From FEN-1219 sp964503125 (GTDB taxonomy: Bacteria; Pseudomonadota; Gammaproteobacteria; Steroidobacterales; Rariloculaceae): DNA of 64,000 bases. The stretch spans positions 1-64,000 of the forward strand of contig CAZCZE010000049.1 in the NCBI GenBank assembly GCA_964503125.1. The letters run 5' to 3'. Below are positions 10,158 through 18,417 of this stretch, piece by piece. Position numbers and translations under genes: made by a program. Below the pieces are notes generated by a model, which was not told the origin of the DNA, did not search any database, and worked only from the letters and a program-made list of their open reading frames with translations. The stretch's first letter is position 1. Each line of letters starts with the position of its first letter.

Positions 10158-11083
10158 TGCTGCGGCCTCGGCTGTGCGGCGTCGATCCTGCCCTGCACCT
10201 CCGCGAGCTGCACGAGCAGGCGCTGCAACTCGGCGAGATAGGCGTCGGTCGCCATCGACTCGCGCCGCGCCCGCAGCGCCTCGATCTCGGCATCGAGCCG
10301 GTCGCGCTCGGCCGTGAGCGCGGCGACGGCGGGGCTCGCGGGCGCCGCCTCGGGCGGTCCGCCTCCGGCGCCGGCGCCGGCGAGCCGCGCGACCGTGAAC
10401 CGCGTCGGGGCGCCGCCTTTGATCTGCGGGTGCTCGGTCGCGAGCGCGCCGTCCCGCTCGAAGCTGTCGGCCACGAGGCGCGCGGCGTAATCGAACGCTT
10501 CCTGCGCCGTGATGACGCCGTTCTTGTTGATGTCGGCCGAGCCCGCGGCGAGCGCGCCCGCGAAGTGCTGCGCGAACCGCGTCGCGTTGCGCTCGAAGCC
10601 GCTGCGCGTGGCCGTGATCAGCGTGCGGCCTTCGGCGGCCCAAGTCTCGAGCACGGCGCCGCTGGCGCTCGTCGCATTGACGACGAGCTGCGAGCGCGCC
10701 GGGATCTTGCCGAGCTGCTCGGCGAGCTGCGCGCCGTCGATGTCGGGCCCCGGCAGGTTGAACTTGTAAGCCTCGCCGTCGTAGCTGCCGTGGCCGACGA
10801 GCATCACGACGAGGCTATCGGCGGCTTTGGTGCGCGTGCGCAGCGACTCGAGCGCATTGGCCAGCGCGTCGGCTGTCGCGGCCTCGCCCTTGAGCACGGT
10901 GACGCGGTTCGCGGCCGTCGTGCGGCGCGCGACGGCGGCGAGCGCAGCCGTGTCCTTGTCGAACTGCTCGGCATAGGCGGCCTCGCCGCCGAGACCGCCG
11001 ACGATGAGGTAGTAGAGCTCGGCCTGCGCGGGCGCGGCCGCGCAAAGCGCCAGGGCCAAGACGACGCTCGAGCGCGCGCTCAC
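10154..11083 (-). CDS. Secreted legumain-like (C13-type) protein with EF-hand loop
   Basis: Protein of 309 residues from a GTG at 11083, which overlaps the upstream stop as GTGA. A signal peptide ends at AQA-ELYY (about residue 21). The core looks like a caspase/legumain fold: a hydrophobic strand ending in GHGSYDG (H98), then VVNATSASG at 134-142, where active C13 peptidases carry the cysteine. Here Ser/Thr stand in that region, so catalysis is doubtful or different. Residues 184-195 (DINKNGVITAQE) match the 12-residue EF-hand calcium loop exactly. The C-terminal 60 residues are a predicted coiled coil. It sits between the VWA/amidotransferase-like and TPR-peptidase genes and is probably a periplasmic partner. 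Family call is moderate. Confidence 0.65.
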   Translation of the reverse strand: MSARSSVVLALALCAAAPAQAELYYLIVGGLGGEAAYAEQFDKDTAALAAVARRTTAANRVTVLKGEAATADALANALESLRTRTKAADSLVVMLVGHGSYDGEAYKFNLPGPDIDGAQLAEQLGKIPARSQLVVNATSASGAVLETWAAEGRTLITATRSGFERNATRFAQHFAGALAAGSADINKNGVITAQEAFDYAARLVADSFERDGALATEHPQIKGGAPTRFTVARLAGAGAGGGPPEAAPASPAVAALTAERDRLDAEIEALRARRESMATDAYLAELQRLLVQLAEVQGRIDAAQPRPQQ

Positions 11084-13440
11084 AGCCGCCCCCAGTAGAG
11101 CCGCACGAGCCACTCGCCGGCTTTGAGCAGCAACAACAGCAAGAAGACGATCGGCATATTCCAAAGGTCCAGCACCTGACGTTCGACCGTGCCGGCGTCC
11201 GAGAAGCTCACGGCCTCGGGCAAACGGCTCACGTCGGCGATGGCGAAATAGCTGCCGCCCGTCGCCGCGGCGAGCCGCTCGAGCAGGGCTCGATTCTGCT
11301 GCACGCGGTAATGCTCGATGACGCCGTCCTCGCGCCGCACGGCGAAGCGCGCGCGGCCGAGCTCCTCGGCAACTGCTCCCTGCGTTGCTCTACCGCGGGC
11401 ATCCGTGCCCGCGTCGGCAACTGCTCCCTGCGTTGCTCTACCGCGGGCATCCATGCCCGCGTCGTCAGCCGTCTTGGCCGTGGCTTCGAACCGGAACACG
11501 CCCGTGTGCGTGGTCTCGTAGGAGGCCTCGTAGACGCCGCGCTCGCCGGCGACCGGAGTCATGTCGAGCAGCGTGGGTGGGCTGAAGCTGTCGCTGACCT
11601 CGAGCGTCACTATCGCGTCCGCCGCGGGCCGGTAGGTCTTGTCGCGCACCTCGGCGCGCAACGTCACGGTGCTCTCGTCGCCGTAGAAGACGCGGTCCGA
11701 GGTGATCGTGACGGGTTGCGGCGCCGTGGTCGCGGCGGCCTGGAGCAGCTGGCGCCAGAACGTCTCGTGGCGTTGATCCTGGTGCGGCAACTGCATCTGC
11801 CACCGCCAGGTGCCGCCCGTCGCGAGCACGTAGACGTGGCCCAAGCCGTAGCGCTGTGCGACGAGCAGCGGCTCGACGCGTCCCCTGTCGTCTTCGAACA
11901 CGGCCTCGAGCAGCGTCTCCGCGCCGGGCTTGAGAGCGCCGACGGTCTGAAAATCGGCGAGCTCGGGCAGCTCGCTCCAGGCGGCCTCGTTGGCTTCGTC
12001 GTCGGCGGCCAGGCGCGTGAGCGCCGAGGTGCGGCCCGCCGCAGTGAGCCGCGCGCGCGCCTGTTGCTCGCGCACGAAGCTCGGGCCTTCGAGCTCGGGC
12101 AGGCGCACGGGCAGGACCTCGGCCACGCTCGTCGAACCCCAGCCGCCATCCGTGAGGCCGCGCCGGCCGCCGAGCATGAGCAGGCTGCCGCCGCGGCGGC
12201 TCACGAACTCGCGGATCATGTCGTGCTGCTGCGGTGTGAGCGCGGCCGCCTCGAAGCTGCCGATCATGAGTCCGTCGTAGCGGAATAGCTCGAGCTCCTC
12301 GGTCGGGAAACCATTCGCGAGCTCGTCGGGCGACTCGATGCCTTGACGATAGATCTTGTTCACCGTCGTCTTCAGCAGACTGGCGACGCGCACGGCTGGA
12401 TTCTCGTCGATGGCGCGGCGGATGAACTTGTACTCCCAGCGCGGCTCGCCCTCGATATATAAGATGTGTCGCCGCTGCTCCGGGACCTCCATGGGCCGCA
12501 TACGCGAGTTGTTGACGACGTTGGTCTCGCCGGGCAGCGGATCGAGCGCGAACTTGAGGTCGCGGATGCCGGCCGCGCCCACCTCGATCTCGACCCAGCG
12601 AGTCGTGACGCCGTCGCCCGAGAGCTGAATGGCTTCGGCTGCGAGAATCGCGTCCCCGTCGTAGACCTTGAGCTGCGCGAGCGTGGCGCCGCTGTGGCGA
12701 ATGGTGACCTGCGCGCTCACGGTCGAGCCCGGCAGACCCACGGTCGGCACTTCGACTGCCTCGATCTCGAGATCCGTAGGTAACGTCTCGGCGCCGACGC
12801 CGACCGTATGCACCGGCACGCCGAAGCCCGCGATCTCGGCGATCTTGGCGGCGTCGAAGTCGTTCGAGTTGTCGGCGCCGTCCGTCACGAGCACGACGGC
12901 CGCAATCGCGCCCGACTGCGCGCCGCGCAGCACGTTGACCAGCGCGTCGCCGATATGGGTCACGGGACCCGGTGCGGGCAACTGCTCGAGCGTCGCAAGC
13001 TCGAGCAGCTCGCCGGCGAACGAGAACAGATTCACGGCGAACTGCGACTCGAGCGCCGGCAGCGCGCTGTCGGTCAGGGTGTCGACGGCTTGCTCCAACC
13101 GCGACGTCTCGTCGTCGCCGTAGAGCATGCTGGCCGAGGTGTCGACCAACACGGCGACGGTGTTCTCCTGTGGCCGCAGCGTCTGCGTCACGAGCGCCGG
13201 CCGCCACGCGAGCACGAGCAGCGCCGCAAGCAGTGCGGTTTGCAGCGTGCCGAGCGCGATGCCGCGAGCCGCGCTTAAGCCCGCCTGTCGGCGCCAGATG
13301 CTGACGCCGACGATGACGGCCGCCGCGGCGATGAGCGCGAACAGCAGCCACAGGGGCCAGCCGCTCGCGAACACGAGCTCGCCACGTTCGAAGGTCGCGC
13401 GAGAATATTTGAAGAAGAACTCGAACATTCGGCTCACCAT
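11080..13440 (-). CDS. VWA / glutamine-amidotransferase-like membrane protein
   Basis: Protein of 786 residues. Two N-terminal membrane helices (about 27-48 and 60-82) precede a VWA domain with MIDAS motif DTSAS (about residue 103). A periplasmic beta region and a class I amidotransferase-like domain follow (about 330-560; FRYDGLMIGSFEAAAL, then GGSLLMLGGRRGLTDGGWG). No obvious catalytic cysteine is visible in that domain. A C-terminal membrane helix ends the protein. Around residues 659-691 lies an in-frame duplicated 16-residue segment (DAGMDARGRATQGAVA type) produced by a REP-like DNA repeat. A second ATG 12 bp downstream (13428), preceded by GGTGAG, is an alternative start. It is the first gene of the seven-gene minus-strand operon. 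Confidence 0.83.
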   Translation of the reverse strand: MVSRMFEFFFKYSRATFERGELVFASGWPLWLLFALIAAAAVIVGVSIWRRQAGLSAARGIALGTLQTALLAALLVLAWRPALVTQTLRPQENTVAVLVDTSASMLYGDDETSRLEQAVDTLTDSALPALESQFAVNLFSFAGELLELATLEQLPAPGPVTHIGDALVNVLRGAQSGAIAAVVLVTDGADNSNDFDAAKIAEIAGFGVPVHTVGVGAETLPTDLEIEAVEVPTVGLPGSTVSAQVTIRHSGATLAQLKVYDGDAILAAEAIQLSGDGVTTRWVEIEVGAAGIRDLKFALDPLPGETNVVNNSRMRPMEVPEQRRHILYIEGEPRWEYKFIRRAIDENPAVRVASLLKTTVNKIYRQGIESPDELANGFPTEELELFRYDGLMIGSFEAAALTPQQHDMIREFVSRRGGSLLMLGGRRGLTDGGWGSTSVAEVLPVRLPELEGPSFVREQQARARLTAAGRTSALTRLAADDEANEAAWSELPELADFQTVGALKPGAETLLEAVFEDDRGRVEPLLVAQRYGLGHVYVLATGGTWRWQMQLPHQDQRHETFWRQLLQAAATTAPQPVTITSDRVFYGDESTVTLRAEVRDKTYRPAADAIVTLEVSDSFSPPTLLDMTPVAGERGVYEASYETTHTGVFRFEATAKTADDAGMDARGRATQGAVADAGTDARGRATQGAVAEELGRARFAVRREDGVIEHYRVQQNRALLERLAAATGGSYFAIADVSRLPEAVSFSDAGTVERQVLDLWNMPIVFLLLLLLKAGEWLVRLYWGRL
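11367..11462 (-). repeat. Family A REP-like repeat, tandem pair, in frame inside a CDS
   Basis: Two 48-bp copies lie head to tail (11367-11414 and 11415-11462) and differ at one position in the palindrome (CATCCG versus CATCCA). Each copy has a GCGGGCAT/ATGCCCGC palindrome and a second inverted repeat, GCAAC/GTTGC. Because 48 is a multiple of three, the copies add two 16-residue blocks to the VWA protein. The same unit occurs at 19352, 40939 and 53749. Confidence 0.92.
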
Positions 13441-13703
13441 ACGCCCGCCCTACAAAGCTCCGGCGCGCGCTGAACAAAACTCCAGAAACCGGCCGCGGCC
13501 GGTCGGCGCTACGAAAAACCGCTAGGGGCTCACTCGGAGCTTACCCATGCCCGTCGCTGCCGACTAGACCCAAGCGGGTCCGGCTGTTACCGGCGTGCTC
13601 GGTCCAGTTACCATCCGCGATTATCGGGAGCTCGACGACCGGTTCGCGTGACGCTCGTCGCTCGCCGCCGTAGCATGAGCGCAGTCCCGCCGACAGGTGA
13701 TCG
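13441..13703. promoter_or_regulatory. Divergent control region between the VWA operon and DUF4159 gene
   Basis: This 263-bp gap separates two divergent transcription units, so promoters for both are expected here. A perfect 16-bp palindrome, ACCGGCCGCGGCCGGT, lies at 13488-13503. It could be an operator or simply GC-rich symmetry. I cannot pick out convincing -35/-10 pairs. An AGGTGA ribosome-binding site precedes the DUF4159 ATG. Confidence 0.45.
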
Positions 13704-14459
13704 ATGATCCGTTTCACGTTCAAAGGGTGTGCCGTTCTGGTCGTGGCGCTCGCCGCGCTCGTCGCGGCCGGCGACGACTTGGGCGGCGCGCCGAGCTCGC
13801 CCACGAACGAGCTCCACTTCACGCGCATGTACTACGACGGCGGCGGGTGGGGCCGGGGGCGCGGCAGCTGGAGGACCGACTACCCCGAAGCCGAATACCA
13901 CTTCACGATGGGCATCGGCCGGCTCACGCGCGTCGACATCGGCGAGCGGAGCCGCCAGCTCGAGGTCACCGACGACGCGATCTTCGACTACCCGTGGCTC
14001 TATGCCGTCGAGGTCGGCCGTTGGTACTTGGACGACGTCGAGGCCGCGCGGTTGCGCGAGTACTTGCTGCGCGGCGGCTTCTTGATGACCGACGACTTCC
14101 ACGGCTCGGCGCAATGGGCCAACTTCATGGAATCGATGCGGCGCGTGTTTCCCGACCGGCCCGTCATCGAGATTCCCGAGGACGACGAAGTCTTCCGCGT
14201 GCTCTACGAGCTCGATCAGCGCATCCAGATTCCGGGGATTGTCCCGCTGCGCTACGGCGTCACTTACGAGCAAGACGGCTACACGCCGCACTGGCGCGGC
14301 ATCTACGACGACGCGGGCCGGCTCATGGTCGCGATCAACTTCAACATGGATCTCGGCGATGCGTGGGAGCACGCCGACGATCCGTCCTATCCCGAGCCCA
14401 TGACGGGCCTCGCGTACCGTTTTGCCGTCAACTACGTCATCTATTCGATGACGCATTGA
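13704..14459 (+). CDS. DUF4159 family exported protein
   Basis: Protein of 251 residues with an N-terminal hydrophobic signal segment (about residues 7-24). Conserved features of the DUF4159 group include FTRMYYDGGGWG, WRTDYPEAEYHF, and an amidotransferase-like strand LRGGFLMTDDFHG, where the domain is usually placed. The family is found beside MoxR, DUF58 and VWA genes, as here, although this gene is transcribed away from that operon. It probably acts in the periplasm or at the outer face of the inner membrane, with unknown activity. The ATG at 13704 has an AGGTGA site just upstream. The following TPP-enzyme gene starts 59 bp after the stop. Confidence 0.85.
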   Translation: MIRFTFKGCAVLVVALAALVAAGDDLGGAPSSPTNELHFTRMYYDGGGWGRGRGSWRTDYPEAEYHFTMGIGRLTRVDIGERSRQLEVTDDAIFDYPWLYAVEVGRWYLDDVEAARLREYLLRGGFLMTDDFHGSAQWANFMESMRRVFPDRPVIEIPEDDEVFRVLYELDQRIQIPGIVPLRYGVTYEQDGYTPHWRGIYDDAGRLMVAINFNMDLGDAWEHADDPSYPEPMTGLAYRFAVNYVIYSMTH

Positions 14460-14518
14460 GGGCGCCCGAGCTCACGAGTTCCGGCTAAACTGCGGGGCTC
14501 ACGGCGACGGAGCGAGCG

Positions 14519-16228
14519 ATGGATGGCGCGAAGACGGACGGATCGGTAGCGGAAGCGCTGCTGCGCACGCTCAAGCGGCGCGGCATCGACTACGTGCTCG
14601 CGAACGCGGGCACGGACTTCGCCCCGATCATCGAAGGGCTCGTTCGGCTCGGCGGCCGCCCTAAGGAGATTCCGCGCTTCATCACCGTGCCGCACGAGAA
14701 CCTCGCGATGGCCATGGCGCACGGCTACTACCAGGTGGCGGGCAAACCGGCCGCCGTCATGGTCCACGTGACCGTCGGCACGGGCAACACGATTTGCGCG
14801 CTCATGAACGCCGCGCGCGACAACGTGCCGCTGCTGCTCATGGCCGGCCGCACGCCGCTCACGCAGAGCGGGCACATCGCCTCGCGCTCCGCGCCCATTC
14901 ACTGGGGCCAAGAGAACTTCGACCAAGCCGGCGTCGTGCGCGAGTACACGAAGTGGGACTTCGAGCTGCGCGCGGGGCAGCCCGTCGAGGAAGTCCTCGG
15001 TCGCGCGCTCGACATCGCGCTCTCGGAGCCGCGCGGGCCCGTCTACCTCACGCTGCCGCGCGAGGTGCTCGCCGACGCGCCACGCGGCGCGCCGCAACCA
15101 CTGCCCGTCACCGAGATCGCGGCGCCCGAGCCGAGCGCGCGTCACATCGACGAGCTCGCCGACTTAGTCGCCGCGGCCGAGTGGCCCATGATCCTGACCT
15201 CGAACCTGGGCCGCGACCCCGCCGCAGTCGGCGTGCTCGGCAAGCTCGCCGAGCGCCACGCGATTCCCGTCGCCGAGCCGCACGCGAGCTGCGTGAACTT
15301 GCCCGCGAGCCACGCCATGAGGACGGGCCACGCGGGCACCGAGCTCCTCGGCCGCGCCGATCTCATCATCGTCACCGAGTGCGAGGTGCCGTGGTACCCG
15401 CGCTACTTCTCGCCGCGGCCCACGGCCAAGGTCGTGCACTTAGGCTTGGATCCGCTCTGGGAGCGCTATCCGGTCCGCTCGTTCCGCGCCGATCTCGCGA
15501 TCACGGGCAGCTCGCGCAGCGCGCTCGCGCTGCTCGACGCGGCGCTCGAAGCGCGGCGCCCTGACGCCGCGGCCGCGGCGCGCCGCCGCCAGGTCGTCGG
15601 CGAGTTCAAAACGACCAAGGCAAAGGAAGCGGCAGCCGTCGCTGCACGCGCGCGCGGCGAGAAGCCGATTCGCTATTCCTACGTCGGTGCGTGCATCCAC
15701 GACGCGCTGCCCAAGAATGGCATCGTCGTGACCGAGCTCGGCGTCGGCGCCGATCATCTTAGGCTAGAGGAGCCGGGCTCGTTGCTCGCCGTGAGCATCG
15801 GCGGCGGCCTGGGCTTCGGGCTCGGCGCGTCGCTCGGCGCGAAGCTCGCGGCCCCCGACCGCATGGTCGTGAGCACGATCGGCGACGGCAGCTACATGTT
15901 CGGCAACCCGACGCCGTTTCACCTCGTGTCGCGTGCCGCGAAGCTGCCGACGCTCACGATCGTCTGCAACAACGGGCGCTGGCAGGCCGTCGAATCGGCG
16001 ACGCGCGTCGTCTACCCCGACGGCGCCGCCGCGCAGGCGGCCGAGATGCCGCTCGTCGAGCTGCAACCCTCGCCCGAGTTCACGAAGGTCGCCGAAGCCT
16101 CCGACGCTTGGGCGCAGCGCGTCGACGATCCGGCCGAGCTACCGCGCGCGATCGACGCAGCGCTTACGGCCGTCGCCGGCGGCCGCCAAGCGCTCCTCGA
16201 CGTGCGCATGGAGCACGGCGTCCGGTAG
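14519..16228 (+). CDS. Thiamine-pyrophosphate-dependent enzyme (acetolactate synthase-like)
   Basis: Protein of 569 residues with the three-domain layout of the acetolactate synthase/benzoylformate decarboxylase family. The N-terminal pyrimidine-binding domain carries the PHEN glutamate near residue 61. A central domain is followed by a C-terminal PP-binding domain with the TPP motif GDGSYMFGNP ending in NN (about residues 458-486). The substrate cannot be told from sequence: such stand-alone enzymes include decarboxylases, lyases and carboligases, and no small regulatory ilvN-type subunit is adjacent. The ATG at 14519 follows a purine-rich site (GACGGAG). The stop is followed by the family B palindrome. 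Confidence 0.88.
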   Translation: MDGAKTDGSVAEALLRTLKRRGIDYVLANAGTDFAPIIEGLVRLGGRPKEIPRFITVPHENLAMAMAHGYYQVAGKPAAVMVHVTVGTGNTICALMNAARDNVPLLLMAGRTPLTQSGHIASRSAPIHWGQENFDQAGVVREYTKWDFELRAGQPVEEVLGRALDIALSEPRGPVYLTLPREVLADAPRGAPQPLPVTEIAAPEPSARHIDELADLVAAAEWPMILTSNLGRDPAAVGVLGKLAERHAIPVAEPHASCVNLPASHAMRTGHAGTELLGRADLIIVTECEVPWYPRYFSPRPTAKVVHLGLDPLWERYPVRSFRADLAITGSSRSALALLDAALEARRPDAAAAARRRQVVGEFKTTKAKEAAAVAARARGEKPIRYSYVGACIHDALPKNGIVVTELGVGADHLRLEEPGSLLAVSIGGGLGFGLGASLGAKLAAPDRMVVSTIGDGSYMFGNPTPFHLVSRAAKLPTLTIVCNNGRWQAVESATRVVYPDGAAAQAAEMPLVELQPSPEFTKVAEASDAWAQRVDDPAELPRAIDAALTAVAGGRQALLDVRMEHGVR

Positions 16229-16272
16229 CACCTTTCTCGCTGCGTTCAACGTTGCGCGGGCGGCGGCCGCAC

Positions 16273-16367
16273 CTCGAAGGGCCCTCGCGAGACACGCCGG
16301 AAGACCATCCCTGGGGCTCGTCTGCGCACATCCCTGTGCGCAGACGGTCTCGCGAGGGCCCTTCGAG
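16273..16367. repeat. Family B palindromic element, copy 1
   Basis: The outer arms at 16273-16293 and 16347-16367 are perfect 21-bp inverted repeats (CTCGAAGGGCCCTCGCGAGAC), and weaker pairing continues outward. Inside is an asymmetric conserved stretch, ACGCCGGAAGACCATCCC, then an inner hairpin (CTGCGCACA/TGTGCGCAG, 16322-16343). It lies downstream of the TPP-enzyme gene and could also act as a transcription stop, but no T-tract is present. Confidence 0.9.
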
Positions 16368-16485
16368 ATGCAGCCGCCGCCATCCACCCTCAGCAAGAAA
16401 GAATGCGCACCGAGGGTTGCTGCTCACCTCAAGCGAGTCGCGAGACTGAGAGAGCCCCTCCCGAGACCGTCGGCGCACAGGGTGC

Positions 16486-17690
16486 GATCTCAACTGGTCG
16501 ATGCAACAGCAGCATCGAGTGCCTCGGCGGGGCAGTGCCAGCCAAGGGTTTGTCTGGGTCGGCCGTTGAGCTCCGCAGCCACTTTATCGAGACGGGCTTG
16601 AGAGTGTACGGAGAGATCCGTGCGCTTGGGGAAGTACTGGCGCAGCAAGCCATTGGTGTTCTCGTTGGACCCTCGCTGCCAGGGGCTATAGGGATCGCAG
16701 AAGTACACCTGCATCTCGGTGGCGAGGGTAAAGCGCTCGTGCGAGGCCATCTCGATGCCGCGATCCCACGTCAGCGAGCGCCGTAGCTCCTTAGGCAAGC
16801 GGCGAACGTGCCGAGCGAGTGCTCGAGCCACCTTCACGCTGTTCTTGTCAGGCACCTTCACCAGCATGACAAACCGCGTGCGTCGTTCCACCAAGGTGGC
16901 GATCTGAGACTGCGCGCTGCCACAGAGCAGGTCCCCTTCCCAGTGTCCTGGCACCGCGCGATCAGCGACTTCCGCCGGGCGTTGGCTGATCGAGAGCTCG
17001 CCGTGGATCGAGCCACCTTCGGGGCCTTCAGCCTGGTGCGGACGGCGTCGGGGCCGCCGCGTGCGCAAATACGCAATGAGCTCTTTTTTAAGCGCTCCGC
17101 GGGCTTGGATGAAGAGCGTGCGATAAATGGTCTCGTGCGACACTCGCATACTCTCGTCGTGAGGGTACTTCATGACAAGGGCGCGGCTGATCTGCTGCGG
17201 CGACCACTTCATCGCCAACCACTGTGCGACTTGGTCGCGCAATCGCGGGTGCGTGGACAATAAGCACCGCTTGGGCCGCCGCGCTCGGTTCCAGGCTCGT
17301 GCATCCGCACGCAACGCTCGGTACCACGCCCGCCCGCCATGACGGCAAATCTCCCGGCTCACGCTCGAAGGTGCGCGACCGAGCCGATGCGCAATCGCAC
17401 GGATCGACTGCCCCGCACTGAGCCCCCGAGAGATCTCCTCTCGCTCACTGACGCTCAAGACTCGCTTGGAGCGATGCCGCTTCCGGGGCGCAATCCCGCC
17501 CGTGTAATCCAGTTCCCGGGCAACCGAATGCTCCGCCCGCTGCAACACCCGGGCAATATCGGCCATCTGCTCGCCCCGACGCCAGCGCTCCCACACCTCG
17601 ACCCGCTCCGCTGCCGATAACTTCGTCCAAGCCCGCTTACTCATCGCAACACCTCCGTTAGGATCAGTGTTGCATCGACGGGTTGAGATC
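16486..17690 (-). mobile_element. IS30-family insertion sequence, apparently intact
   Basis: The element is about 1.2 kb. Its terminal inverted repeats (16486-16508 and 17668-17690) match at 21 of 23 positions and share GTCGATGCAACA. It contains one full-length IS30 transposase. The exact ends are uncertain by a few bases. If they extend to GTGC on the left and CACC on the right, the flanks read as a 2-bp GG duplication, which suits the short target duplications of IS30. It sits in the loop of a large palindrome. Confidence 0.88.
16490..17644 (-). CDS. IS30-family transposase
   Basis: Protein of 384 residues that catalyses transposition of the surrounding insertion sequence. The N-terminus has helix-turn-helix regions (about 10-60 and 65-100) typical of IS30. 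The C-terminal DDE integrase core shows GHWEGDLLCG (first Asp), TWDRGIEMASHE (second Asp) and WQRGSNENTNGLLRQYFPK (Glu), all intact. I start it at the ATG at 17644, which has GGAGG six bases upstream; the frame is open further upstream but lacks such a site. The TGA stop lies within the left inverted repeat. No frameshift is visible, so it may be active. Confidence 0.95.
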   Translation of the reverse strand: MSKRAWTKLSAAERVEVWERWRRGEQMADIARVLQRAEHSVARELDYTGGIAPRKRHRSKRVLSVSEREEISRGLSAGQSIRAIAHRLGRAPSSVSREICRHGGRAWYRALRADARAWNRARRPKRCLLSTHPRLRDQVAQWLAMKWSPQQISRALVMKYPHDESMRVSHETIYRTLFIQARGALKKELIAYLRTRRPRRRPHQAEGPEGGSIHGELSISQRPAEVADRAVPGHWEGDLLCGSAQSQIATLVERRTRFVMLVKVPDKNSVKVARALARHVRRLPKELRRSLTWDRGIEMASHERFTLATEMQVYFCDPYSPWQRGSNENTNGLLRQYFPKRTDLSVHSQARLDKVAAELNGRPRQTLGWHCPAEALDAAVASTS

Positions 17691-17779
17691 ACCGGATGTG
17701 CGCCGCCGAGCCGCAGGGACGCACTTCCGGCGTGTCTCGGGAGGGGCTCTCTCAGGCTCGCGGCTCGCCTGCGATACGC

Positions 17780-18415
17780 TCAATGGGCGTCGGGTTGGAG
17801 CTCGGGGGCCGCGCGCGAAAAGGCGGGATCGGCCCGCAAGCCGTCGGCGATGCGCACGAGCGTGGGATACGGCGCGAGGTCGCACGAGAAGCGGCGCGCG
17901 TTGTAGACCTGCGGCACGAGGCAGATGTCGGCGATTGAGACCGCGTCGCCGTAGCAATAGCGGCCGCCGCCGAAGCGCTTGACGAGCGTCTCGAGCGGCC
18001 CGAAGGCTTCCGCCACCCAATGCGAGTACCACTTGGCGACGGCGGCATCGTCGAGCTTCAGCTCGTTGCGCAGGTAGCGCAGCACGCGCAGGTTGTTGAG
18101 CGGATGGATCTCGCACGCGATGAGCTGCGCGAGCGCTTGCGTTCGAGCGCGCGCTACGGGCTCCTGCGGAACGAGCCGCGGCTCCGGGAAGCGTACATCG
18201 AGGTAGTCGATGATCGCGAGCGACTGCCAGAGGATCGTGCCGTCGTCGTCGAGCGTCGGGATCGTCGCTTGCGGGTTCAGCGCGAGGAACTCGGCCTCGC
18301 GGTGCCGGTTGCCCGGCAGGTCGACGGTCACGGTCTCGTAGTCGACGCCTTTTAGGTTGAGCGCGATGCGCACGCGATAGGCGGCCGAGCTGCGGAAGAA
18401 CGAATAGAGCCGCAT
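17780..18415 (-). CDS. Glutathione S-transferase, zeta/maleylacetoacetate isomerase-like
   Basis: Protein of 211 residues. The N-terminal thioredoxin-like domain has SSAAYRVRIALNLKG, close to the zeta-class motif SSxSxRVRIAL, and NPQATIPTLDDDG with the cis-proline. The C-terminal helical domain contains GDAVSIADICLVPQVYNA. Zeta enzymes isomerise maleylacetoacetate or maleylpyruvate using glutathione, but no aromatic ring-cleavage genes adjoin this one, so the substrate is not proven. The ATG at 18415 lies 2 bp after the murU stop, suggesting co-transcription. The stop lies close to family B copy 2. Confidence 0.85.
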   Translation of the reverse strand: MRLYSFFRSSAAYRVRIALNLKGVDYETVTVDLPGNRHREAEFLALNPQATIPTLDDDGTILWQSLAIIDYLDVRFPEPRLVPQEPVARARTQALAQLIACEIHPLNNLRVLRYLRNELKLDDAAVAKWYSHWVAEAFGPLETLVKRFGGGRYCYGDAVSIADICLVPQVYNARRFSCDLAPYPTLVRIADGLRADPAFSRAAPELQPDAH

Positions 18416-18417
18416 GC

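Larger units (their letters stand above)
16446..17755. repeat. Family B palindromic element, copy 2, interrupted by the IS30 element
   Basis: The left arm (16446-16467) and right arm (17734-17755) are perfect 22-bp inverted repeats, and imperfect pairing extends outward by another 15 bp or so. The left inner arm CGGCGCACA (16471-16479) and the right inner arm TGTGCGCCG (17698-17706) would meet in a short loop if the insertion were removed. The asymmetric core (CTTCCGGCGTGTCTC side) lies on the right, so this copy is in the opposite orientation to copy 1. Confidence 0.88.

Noticed and set aside
85..14459. MoxR/VWA cluster as an anti-phage defence system
   Set aside because: Gene content (BatA-like, DUF58, DUF4159, DUF4175) fits the known envelope/aerotolerance group, and no nuclease, helicase or toxin gene is present.
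16108..16601. Several short ORFs over family B copies 1 and 2
   Set aside because: They are readings through the palindromes and have no protein-family character; the repeats explain the sequence.
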